Shown: positions 1 through 5,077 of the stretch, piece by piece
Layout: the number at the start of each line of letters is the position of its first letter
Numbering within the stretch: the first letter of the stretch is position 1
Assembly (NCBI GenBank): GCA_019690055.1
Contig: JADGGF010000178.1
Span: forward strand, 1-8,403
DNA length: 8,403 nt
Direction: 5' to 3'
Source of the DNA: Micromonosporaceae bacterium
Lineage (GTDB): Bacteria; Actinomycetota; Actinomycetes; Mycobacteriales; Micromonosporaceae
The notes under the pieces: generated by a model
Database searches by the model: none
What the model was told of the DNA's origin: nothing
What the model saw: only the letters and a program-made list of their open reading frames with translations
Made by a program: the position numbers and the translations under genes

Positions 1-2
1 GG

Positions 3-65
3 AAAGCGGCATTGAACGCATTCGACATCGCCTTCGAGGGTCGACTCTCCCTCGCAAGGAACTAA
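3..65 (+). CDS. C-terminal fragment of an IS256/mutator-family transposase (5' end outside window)
   Basis: This frame is open from the window edge to a TAA at 63-65 and encodes about 20 residues ending AALNAFDIAFEGRLSLARN. The pattern ALN-F-I-FEGRL is the typical extreme C-terminus of IS256/mutator transposases (established from family knowledge). The catalytic DDE residues would lie upstream, out of view, so intactness cannot be judged. Codon use is less GC3-biased than in the host genes downstream, which fits a mobile gene. The inverted-repeat-like end follows about 20-35 nt after the stop, the usual spacing for these elements. Because the match is short, the call is moderate. Confidence 0.55.
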   Translation, partial: KAALNAFDIAFEGRLSLARN

Positions 66-88
66 CCAAGATCACTTACACCGTTCAC

Positions 89-94
89 TTGACA
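89..94 (+). promoter_or_regulatory. Outward-facing TTGACA (-35-like) inside the IS terminal repeat
   Basis: A perfect TTGACA lies in the presumed terminal inverted repeat and points out of the element toward the DinB-like gene. Outward -35 boxes in terminal repeats that form hybrid promoters with flanking -10 sequences are known for IS256-type elements. Here the sequence 16-18 bp downstream (CGATCT at 112-117) is a poor -10, so a functional hybrid promoter is not shown. Confidence 0.25.
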
Positions 95-109
95 GACCCA
101 CCCGTCCCC

Positions 110-177
110 CTCGATCTGGCTGTCCTCTCGATCTGGCTGTCCTCTCGATCTGGCCGTCGCCTCGATCTGGCCGCACC
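110..177. repeat. 17-bp tandem repeat, about four copies
   Basis: Units begin at 110, 127, 144 and 161. The first two are identical (CTCGATCTGGCTGTCCT), the third is CTCGATCTGGCCGTCGC and the fourth CTCGATCTGGCCGCACC, so copies diverge to the right. The period is not a multiple of three and no convincing gene covers it, so it is intergenic. It begins about 10 bp after the presumed IS end. The rest of 178-317 holds no gene or clear promoter that I can support. Confidence 0.9.
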
Positions 178-317
178 TGGAGCTGAGCAGGGTTCTCGGG
201 GCTGAGCGCGGCCTCGTTGATTCGAGGGCGCGTGCGTATCGATGCCTGGGCGGCTCGGTGGCTGCCGGGCCAGTGGGCTGGCGCGCAATGTGCATGCATC
301 GGCGTGGGATCGGTGAC

Positions 318-851
318 ATGATGCCCGGCATGACGTGGACGGCACCGGCAATCGATCGGGTGTATGAGCCGACGGTCGGGGACGAGCGGACCATGCTCGA
401 GGGGTATCTCGACTGGCATCGACAGACGCTGCTGTGGAAATGCGCCGGCCTGAATGCCGAGCAGCTGAAGATCGCTTCGGCGCCGCCGTCGAACCTGACC
501 CTGCTCGGGCTGGTGCGGCACATGACCGAGGTCGAACGGGCGTGGTTCACCATCCGGGTGCACGGGCGTTCACCGAACCCGGTCTACTGCAGCGACGAAC
601 GCCCGGGCGCCGACTTCGAGGACATCGCCGGCGCCGACCCGGAGGCGGATTTCGCCCGGTTCCTGGCGGAGTGCCAGGCGTCCCGGGAATCCGTCGCCGG
701 TCTGCCGCTGGAGCACACGTTCGTCCATCCCCGCACCAAGCGAAACATCAGCCTGCGCTGGGTGTACCTGCACATGATCGAGGAGTACGCGCGCCACAAC
801 GGCCACGCCGACCTCATTCGGGAGCGCATCGACGGCGCCACGGGCGATTAA
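318..851 (+). CDS. DinB-like / DUF664 family protein
   Basis: This is a 177-residue protein of the DinB/YfiT-like four-helix-bundle superfamily, DUF664 branch, which is common in actinomycetes. Members are putative metal-dependent proteins, some acting as thiol-linked transferases or detoxification enzymes; the substrate is unknown. Seen in the sequence: the family's N-terminal block (GDERTMLEGYLDWHRQTLLWKCAGL, about residues 21-45), LLGLVRHMTEVERAWF with His68, and near the C-terminus HMIEEYARHNGHADLIRE with His160 and His163. The three histidines fit the usual DinB metal-ligand triad. The start is uncertain: ATGs at 318, 321 and 330 are all possible. ATG 318 has GGGA eight bases upstream; ATG 330 (MTWTAP) begins where homologues, as I recall them, begin. 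A longer frame from GTG 258 exists, but its extra residues look non-homologous. The gene lies 23 nt before tatD and downstream of the IS end. Confidence 0.8.
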   Translation: MMPGMTWTAPAIDRVYEPTVGDERTMLEGYLDWHRQTLLWKCAGLNAEQLKIASAPPSNLTLLGLVRHMTEVERAWFTIRVHGRSPNPVYCSDERPGADFEDIAGADPEADFARFLAECQASRESVAGLPLEHTFVHPRTKRNISLRWVYLHMIEEYARHNGHADLIRERIDGATGD

Positions 852-861
852 CCGCGGGCCA

Positions 862-867
862 TAGACT
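862..867 (+). promoter_or_regulatory. Leaderless-type -10 box (TAGACT) for tatD
   Basis: TAGACT matches TANNNT and ends seven bases before the GTG at 875, the spacing expected if transcription starts at the first base of the start codon. Leaderless mRNAs of this form are common in actinobacteria. No good -35 is visible. This would drive the tatD-P450-rsmA cluster. The placement is inferred from spacing only. Confidence 0.5.
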
Positions 868-874
868 GGGGCGC

Positions 875-1717
875 GTGGCGCGATCGAGTCGAGGCGCGGG
901 GCGGACGGGCGACCCTCCGCCGCCGCCGGAACCCCTCCCCGTACCGGTGCCCGACAGTCACACGCATCTGGATATCGTCGGCTCCGACCCAGGCGGACAG
1001 ATCGCGGCGGCTGCGGCCGTCGGGGTCGACCGGCTGGTGCAGGTGGGCGTCGACGTCGACTCGTCGCGGTGGAGCGTCGAGCTGGCCGAGCAGCACGCGA
1101 GCGTGGTGGCCGCGGTGGCCCTGCACCCCAACGACGCTCCCCGCCTGGCCGACCTCGACGAGGCGCTGCGCCAGATCGAGGCGCTGGCCGCGCACCCGCG
1201 AGTGCGGGCCGTGGGGGAGACCGGGCTGGACTACTTCCGTACGGGCGAGGACGGCCGGGCCAAGCAGGAGGAGAGCTTCCGGGCCCACATCGCGATCGCC
1301 AAACGCTACAACCTGACCCTCATGATCCACGATCGGGACGCCCACGCGGACGTGCTGCGGGTGCTCGACGAGGAGGGCGCGCCGGAGCGGGTGATGATGC
1401 ACTGCTTCTCCGGCGACCGGGAGTTCGCGCTGGACTGCGTCAAGCGCGGTTTCCTCCTGAGCTTTGCCGGCACGGTCACCTTCACCAACACCCGAGCGGT
1501 GCGGGAGGCCGCGACGGTGACACCACTGGAATCGATGCTCGTCGAGACCGATGCGCCTTTCCTCACCCCGACCCCGTACCGCGGACGACCGAACGGCCCG
1601 TACCTGATCCCGCTGACCGTACGGGCACTGGCCGACCTGACCGGGGCCGACCTGGCCGAGGTGTGTGCGGCGATCTCGGCCAACGCGGAGCGGTTCTTCG
1701 GACCGTGGTCAGCATGA
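875..1717 (+). CDS. tatD: TatD family metal-dependent deoxyribonuclease
   Basis: This 280-residue protein is a TIM-barrel metallohydrolase of the TatD family: 3'-5' exonucleases/DNases implicated in repair of oxidised DNA and DNA turnover, acting in the cytoplasm. Metal ligands are visible in order: DSHTHLD (His29, His31), VGETGLDY (Glu115), MIHDRD (His152), MMHCFSG (His176) and ETDAPFL (Asp226). GTG 875 is chosen because it lies seven bases after a TAGACT -10 and because it keeps the proline-rich lead (PEPLPVPVPDSHTH) that actinobacterial homologues also carry. GTG 947 is a shorter alternative that removes 24 residues. The stop overlaps the P450 start by ATGA, so the two are probably translationally coupled. 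In Mycobacterium tuberculosis tatD heads the tatD-rpfB-ksgA-ispE run, and the order is similar here except for the P450. Confidence 0.95.
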   Translation: MARSSRGAGRTGDPPPPPEPLPVPVPDSHTHLDIVGSDPGGQIAAAAAVGVDRLVQVGVDVDSSRWSVELAEQHASVVAAVALHPNDAPRLADLDEALRQIEALAAHPRVRAVGETGLDYFRTGEDGRAKQEESFRAHIAIAKRYNLTLMIHDRDAHADVLRVLDEEGAPERVMMHCFSGDREFALDCVKRGFLLSFAGTVTFTNTRAVREAATVTPLESMLVETDAPFLTPTPYRGRPNGPYLIPLTVRALADLTGADLAEVCAAISANAERFFGPWSA

Positions 1718-3102
1718 GCACGACCTCGAAGCCGGGTGCGTCCTCGAAGCCGGGTGCGTCCTCGAAGCCGGGTGCGTCCTCGAAGCCGGGCGCGCCACCG
1801 GGTCCCCGCGGGCACTGGCTGCTCGGCAACCTCGCCGCCATGCAGCACGACATGCCGGGCCTGCTACGCCGGGTCGCGCGCGAATACGGCGGAGTCTCCC
1901 GCATCCGGGTCGGCCCCACGTGGATGTATCTCATCGCCGACGGTGACATCATCATCGACCTGCTCACCCACCGGGCATCGGAGCTGCGCAAGTCCAACCG
2001 CACCCGGTGGGGGCTGGCCGGACACCTGGGCGACGGGCTGATCACCCTGGAGGGCGCGCAGCACCGCCGGCACCGTCGCCTGGTCCAACCGGTGATGCAC
2101 ACCCGCAGCATCGCCGCCCAGGCCGACACGATGGCCGCGCTCACCGAGGCGCGGGTCGCGTCCTGGGCGGATGGCTCCACTGTGGACATTCTCGCCGAGA
2201 TGCAGGACCTGACCCTGCGCATCGTCTGCGCCGCACTGTTCCACGTGGACACTCCCGAGGAGACCGAGCGCTTCGTGGCGGCGGTGCACGACTTCGCCGC
2301 GTCCCTGAACGTCGTGCTGCGGCGCGCCTTCCCGATCCCCGGGTGGCTGCCGACGTCCGGCAACCGGCTGCGCACCAGGACCGTACGGGCGGTGGATGCC
2401 CTCGCCTACGACCTAATCCGGCGACGGCGGGCGTCACCCGGCGAGGACCTGCTCTCGCTGCTGGTGCTGGCGACCGACGCCGACGGCGAGCCGGCACTCT
2501 CCGATGTGGAGATCCGCGACGAGCTGATGACGATGTTCTTCGCGGGCCACGAAAGCTCCGCTTCCGCGCTGACCTGGGCGCTGTACCTGCTGGCCGAGCA
2601 TCCGGCCGTCGCCGACCAGGTGCGGGCCGAGGTCGCCGCGCTGGGCGTGGAGCGCGTGGGCATGGCCGACCTGGCCCGCCTGCCGCTGCTCGGCCAGGTG
2701 GTCGCGGAGACGTTGCGGCTGTATCCGCCGGCCTGGGTCTTCGACCGGTCGCCGCTCGCGGACATCACCGTGGGCGGGTACCGGATTCCGCGCGGCGCCA
2801 ACGTTTTGCTCAGCCCGTGGGTGGTCCATCGGGATCCGCGGGTGTGGGACGACCCCGACGCGTTCCGGCCCGAGCGGTTCGCCGCCGTCCAGGCGCCGCC
2901 CCGCACCGCGTACCTGCCGTTCGGCGACGGGCCGCGCATGTGCGTGGGTAACCGGTTCGCCGAGGCGGAGATCCCCATCGTGCTCGCCACCCTGCTGCCC
3001 CGGGTGGAGCTGTCCCTCGAGCAGGGACAGACCGTACGGCCAGAGGGCGATGCCACGCTCCGGCCGCGCGGGGGTCTGCGCATGGTGGTCAGCCGTCGGT
3101 GA
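1714..3102 (+). CDS. Cytochrome P450 with repetitive SKPGAS N-terminus
   Basis: This 462-residue protein is a complete P450 monooxygenase, probably soluble because no N-terminal membrane anchor is seen. Landmarks in order: a low-complexity N-terminus with four SKPGA(S/P) repeats (residues 5-28); PPGPRGHWLLGNL (28-40), typical of the fold start; C-helix HRRHRR (117-122); I-helix AGHESS (277-282) with Ser281 where Thr is usual; ExxR as ETLR (332-335); FRPERF (384-389); and the heme loop FGDGPRMCVG (403-412) with axial Cys410. Substrate and CYP family cannot be told from sequence. The general style (AGHE, PERF, proline-rich start) recalls the BM3/CYP4-like clade that acts on fatty acid or hydrophobic chains, but this is weak inference. 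No ferredoxin or reductase is adjacent. It overlaps tatD by ATGA and rsmA by GTGA, so it is embedded in the housekeeping operon. In M. tuberculosis this slot holds rpfB. Confidence 0.95.
   Translation: MSTTSKPGASSKPGASSKPGASSKPGAPPGPRGHWLLGNLAAMQHDMPGLLRRVAREYGGVSRIRVGPTWMYLIADGDIIIDLLTHRASELRKSNRTRWGLAGHLGDGLITLEGAQHRRHRRLVQPVMHTRSIAAQADTMAALTEARVASWADGSTVDILAEMQDLTLRIVCAALFHVDTPEETERFVAAVHDFAASLNVVLRRAFPIPGWLPTSGNRLRTRTVRAVDALAYDLIRRRRASPGEDLLSLLVLATDADGEPALSDVEIRDELMTMFFAGHESSASALTWALYLLAEHPAVADQVRAEVAALGVERVGMADLARLPLLGQVVAETLRLYPPAWVFDRSPLADITVGGYRIPRGANVLLSPWVVHRDPRVWDDPDAFRPERFAAVQAPPRTAYLPFGDGPRMCVGNRFAEAEIPIVLATLLPRVELSLEQGQTVRPEGDATLRPRGGLRMVVSRR
1726..1797 (+). repeat. In-frame 18-bp tandem repeat, four copies, at the P450 5' end
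   Basis: Units start at 1726, 1744, 1762 and 1780. The first three are identical 18-mers (TCGAAGCCGGGTGCGTCC); the fourth differs by a synonymous GGT to GGC change and by ending in CCA, so Ser becomes Pro. Each encodes SKPGAS. Identity at the DNA level, including third positions, points to recent slippage expansion rather than conserved protein sequence. Because the unit is six codons, copy-number change would alter length without breaking the frame. Confidence 0.95.
2176..2187 (+). repeat. Iterated coding oligomer TCCACTGTGGAC (copy in P450)
   Basis: This is one of a group of near-identical 12-mers in the same frame, TCC-ANT-GTG-G(A/T)C. The others are at 5991-6002 (TCCAGTGTGGAC, ABC-F) and 7148-7159 (TCCATTGTGGTC, DUF4383), with a partial copy at 3609-3620 (rsmA). 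The middle codon ends in T although C-ending synonyms dominate the genes here. Function is unknown. Confidence 0.5.
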
Positions 3103-3992
3103 GCCAGCCGCCGATGGTCCGCCTGCTCGGCCCGGCCGAGATCCGCGATCTGGCCGCTCGTCTGGGAATCCGCCCGACGAAGACGTTGGGACAGAACTTC
3201 ATGCACGACGCGAACACGGTTCGGCGGATCGTCCGCGAGGCGCGGCTGTCGGCAACCGACGTCGTCCTCGAGGTGGGGCCCGGGCTCGGCTCGCTCACGC
3301 TGGCGTTGCTGGCCGAGGCCGCCCACGTGCACGCCGTCGAGATCGATCCGGTGCTCGCGGCCGCCCTGCCGGCCACGGTCGCCACGCACGCGCCGGAGCG
3401 GGCCGACCGACTGACGGTCCACCGGCAGGACGCGCTGCACCTGACCGCGGAGCAGGTGACGCCGCCCCCGACCGCGCTCGTGGCGAACCTGCCGTACAAC
3501 GTGGCCGTACCCGTCGTGCTGCACCTGCTCGCAGAGCTGCCGGGCCTGACCCGTGGTCTGGTCCTGGTGCAGTTGGAGGTGGCGCAACGGCTCACCGCGC
3601 CGCCCGGCTCCACTGTCTACGGTGCCCCGACCGCGAAGCTGGCCTGGTACGCCGAGGCCCGCCTGGTCGGTCGGGTGCCGCCCACCGTGTTCTGGCCGGT
3701 GCCCCGGGTGGAGTCCGGCCTCGTGGCGTTTCATCGGCGGCCGGCGCCGGTCACCGACGTCGATCGGGCGGAGGTCTTCGCGGTCATCGACGCCGCGTTC
3801 GCCCAGCGGCGCAAGACGCTGCGCTCGGCCCTGGCCGCTTGGGCGGGCTCGCCGGTCGCGGCCGAGGCGGTGCTCACCCGGGCCGGCGTGGACCCGACCG
3901 CGCGCGGGGAGCAGATGGACATCGCCACCTTTGCCCGGATCGCACGAGCCGGACGGGACCGCGGCGGGCCAGCAGGTATCGTCACTGCGTGA
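3099..3992 (+). CDS. rsmA: 16S rRNA (adenine1518-N6/adenine1519-N6)-dimethyltransferase
   Basis: RsmA (KsgA) transfers four methyls from S-adenosylmethionine to two adjacent adenosines of the 3'-terminal hairpin of 16S rRNA, a late step and checkpoint in 30S assembly; loss gives kasugamycin resistance. The 297-residue length fits the family. Seen: KTLGQNFMHD (28-37), SAM motif EVGPGLGSL (58-66), acidic ribose-binding EID (81-83), catalytic NLPYN (130-134), VQLEVAQRL (157-165), VFWPVPRVESGLV (197-209) and the C-terminal-domain signature QRRKTLR (236-242). In the VQxEVAxRL block a Leu stands where Lys is common. GTG 3099 overlaps the P450 stop by GTGA and leaves a normal N-terminal lead; no strong Shine-Dalgarno is visible, so coupling to P450 translation is likely. 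The stop in turn overlaps a 12-codon ORF that leads into ispE. Confidence 0.95.
   Translation: MSQPPMVRLLGPAEIRDLAARLGIRPTKTLGQNFMHDANTVRRIVREARLSATDVVLEVGPGLGSLTLALLAEAAHVHAVEIDPVLAAALPATVATHAPERADRLTVHRQDALHLTAEQVTPPPTALVANLPYNVAVPVVLHLLAELPGLTRGLVLVQLEVAQRLTAPPGSTVYGAPTAKLAWYAEARLVGRVPPTVFWPVPRVESGLVAFHRRPAPVTDVDRAEVFAVIDAAFAQRRKTLRSALAAWAGSPVAAEAVLTRAGVDPTARGEQMDIATFARIARAGRDRGGPAGIVTA
3977..3982 (+). promoter_or_regulatory. Leaderless-type -10 box (TATCGT) ahead of the mini-ORF/ispE
   Basis: TATCGT fits TANNNT and ends six bases before the GTG at 3989, the spacing of a leaderless transcript. It lies inside the last codons of rsmA, so it would give ispE its own transcription independent of the upstream cluster. 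No -35 is evident. The inference rests on sequence spacing only. Confidence 0.4.
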
Positions 3993-4027
3993 CTGGAATC
4001 CGCGTGCGGGTCTGGTGCCGTCCGTGA
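3989..4027 (+). CDS. Possible 12-residue bridging/leader ORF between rsmA and ispE
   Basis: The frame GTG ... TGA encodes MTGIRVRVWCRP. Its GTG overlaps the rsmA stop as GTGA (3989-3992), and its TGA overlaps the ispE start as GTGA (4024-4027), so it spans the gap between the two genes exactly. It also begins six bases after a TATCGT -10-like box, so it could be a leaderless upstream ORF. Its job would be to hand ribosomes to ispE, which lacks a good ribosome binding site. Leaderless short ORFs coupled to downstream genes are documented in mycobacteria. Nothing shows that the peptide itself has a function. Chance is possible because the ORF is so short. Confidence 0.4.
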   Translation: MTGIRVRVWCRP

Positions 4028-4971
4028 CCGAGCCGTTGTGGGAACAGGAGCGGCGCTACCAGGGCGCGGCCAGCCCCGTGAAGGTCCGCGTGCCCGCGAA
4101 GATCAACCTCCATCTCGGGGTGGGGCCGCTGCGGGACGACGGCTATCACGAGGTCACCACGGTCTATCACGCGGTCAGCCTCTACGACGAGATCACGGCC
4201 CGGCCGGCGGAGACGCTCGTGCTCACCATGGACGGCGAGGGCGCCGACCAGTTGGCCCTGGACGAGACGAACCTGGTGATCCGCGCGGTGCAGGTGCTCG
4301 CCGAGGCCACGGGCCGCCCGCCGCACGCCCGGCTCCACCTGCGCAAGCAGATCCCGCTCGCGGCCGGGCTGGCCGGCGGCAGCGCCGACGCGGCGGCGAC
4401 GCTGGTGGCGTGCGACGCGCTGTGGGGCACGGGTCTGGGCCGCGAGGAACTCGCATCGGTCGCGGCCCGGTTGGGGTCCGACGTACCGTTCCTTGTGCTG
4501 GGCGGCACCGCCCTGGGCCGGGGCCGCGGTGAGCAGGTCAGCCCGGTGCTCGCCCCCGGCCGGGCCTGGCACTGGGTGCTGGCACTGGCCGAGGGAGGAC
4601 TGTCCACTCCGGACGTCTACCGGGAGCTGGACCGGCTACGCGCGGAGGACGCGGCTCCGCCGCCGGCCGGCAGTTCCGACGGCATCCTGGCCGCCCTGCG
4701 CCAGCGGGACGCGGCCGTGCTCGCCGCTTCGCTCGTCAACGATCTGCAGCCGGCCGCCCTGTCGCTGCGACCGTCCCTTCGCGACACGCTCGACGCCGGC
4801 CTCGCCGCCGGGAGCCTCGCCGGCATCGTCTCGGGCTCCGGACCGACCTGCGTTTTCCTGTGCCGGGACGCGGCGAACGCCGATGCGGTGGCCCGGGCCC
4901 TGGCGACCAGCGGCACGTGCCGAGCCGTCCGGACCGCCGTCGGCCCGGTCCCCGGCGCCCGCCTCGGCTGA
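4024..4971 (+). CDS. ispE: 4-diphosphocytidyl-2-C-methyl-D-erythritol kinase
   Basis: IspE phosphorylates CDP-methylerythritol with ATP in the MEP pathway, which makes IPP and DMAPP for quinones, undecaprenyl phosphate and terpenoids; it is a cytoplasmic GHMP kinase. The 315-residue length is normal. Seen: VPAKINLHLGVGPLRDDGYHE (23-43) with catalytic Lys26, the ATP-binding PLAAGLAGGSADAAATL (111-127), GSDVPF with catalytic Asp153, and the C-terminal GHMP motif GIVSGSGPTC (267-276). GTG 4024 is preferred because it gives MTEPLWEQERRY, similar to actinomycete homologues as I recall them. GTG 4015 adds three residues; GTG 4078 would remove 18 but leave the kinase core. The start overlaps the stop of the 12-codon ORF by GTGA and has no clear Shine-Dalgarno. 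Adjacent rsmA and ispE is the conserved actinobacterial arrangement. Confidence 0.95.
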   Translation: MTEPLWEQERRYQGAASPVKVRVPAKINLHLGVGPLRDDGYHEVTTVYHAVSLYDEITARPAETLVLTMDGEGADQLALDETNLVIRAVQVLAEATGRPPHARLHLRKQIPLAAGLAGGSADAAATLVACDALWGTGLGREELASVAARLGSDVPFLVLGGTALGRGRGEQVSPVLAPGRAWHWVLALAEGGLSTPDVYRELDRLRAEDAAPPPAGSSDGILAALRQRDAAVLAASLVNDLQPAALSLRPSLRDTLDAGLAAGSLAGIVSGSGPTCVFLCRDAANADAVARALATSGTCRAVRTAVGPVPGARLG

Positions 4972-4980
4972 TTCGTCACT

Positions 4981-4992
4981 GGCCCATGGGCC
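4981..4992. other. 12-bp perfect palindrome after ispE
   Basis: GGCCCATGGGCC is self-complementary and begins ten bases after the ispE stop, about 30 bp before the -10-like box of the ABC-F gene. It could be an operator half-site pair or the core of a weak hairpin; with no loop and no T-run it is not a convincing terminator. In GC-rich DNA such palindromes also occur by chance. Confidence 0.3.
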
Positions 4993-5021
4993 GTCGTCGG
5001 CTCGGCCCCGGCGTCGGGCGT

Positions 5022-5027
5022 TAGGCT
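5022..5027 (+). promoter_or_regulatory. Leaderless-type -10 box (TAGGCT) ahead of the ABC-F leader ORF
   Basis: TAGGCT fits TANNNT and ends eight bases before a GTG at 5036, so transcription could start at or next to that GTG. No -35 is recognisable. This would give the ABC-F gene its own promoter, in line with the 98-base gap separating it from ispE. Confidence 0.45.
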
Positions 5028-5035
5028 GGGCGATC

Positions 5036-5077
5036 GTGGCGTCGGTGCGACGGACAGGCGGGGACGCGCGTGGCTAA
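5036..5077 (+). CDS. Possible 13-residue leader ORF overlapping the ABC-F start
   Basis: GTG 5036 opens a frame encoding MASVRRTGGDARG with TAA at 5075-5077, overlapping the first eight bases of the ABC-F gene (GTG 5070) in another frame. It starts eight bases after a TAGGCT -10-like box, fitting a leaderless upstream ORF. The AGGCGGGGA ribosome-binding-like stretch of the ABC-F gene lies inside it, so ribosomes translating or stalling here would control access to that site. Several antibiotic-resistance ABC-F genes are known to be controlled through short leader ORFs; whether this one acts so is inference. The ORF is short and may be fortuitous. Confidence 0.35.
   Translation: MASVRRTGGDARG

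Larger units (their letters stand above)
1..100 (+). mobile_element. Right end of an insertion sequence, probably IS256/mutator family (left part outside window)
   Basis: The first 65 bases read as the C-terminus of a mutator-type transposase. They are followed by an AT-richer stretch ending in CACTTGACAGACCC (about 86-99), which resembles the outer terminal inverted repeat of actinobacterial IS256-family elements. The reverse complement would begin GGGTCTGTCA. The left end and any 8-9 bp target duplication lie outside the window, so neither the boundary at about 100 nor the family is proven. The assignment rests on recalled family features, not on a search. Confidence 0.6.

Noticed and set aside
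110..177. CRISPR array
   Set aside because: The copies are directly adjacent 17-mers with no spacers, so this is a plain tandem repeat.
217..243. Promoter formed by TTGATT (217-222) and TATCGA (237-242)
   Set aside because: The spacing of 14 bp is too short and the -10 lacks the final T, so it is not supported.
258..317. Longer N-terminus of the DinB-like protein from GTG 258
   Set aside because: The extra residues have no family resemblance, while the conserved N-terminal block starts shortly after the ATGs at 318-330.
2406..3734. Long minus-strand open frame (442 codons) across P450 and rsmA
   Set aside because: It is antisense to two genes with complete family motifs, and its composition is that of a GC-rich shadow frame.
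1714..4971. Secondary-metabolite gene cluster around the P450
   Set aside because: All neighbours are housekeeping genes; no synthase, tailoring or transport genes are present.
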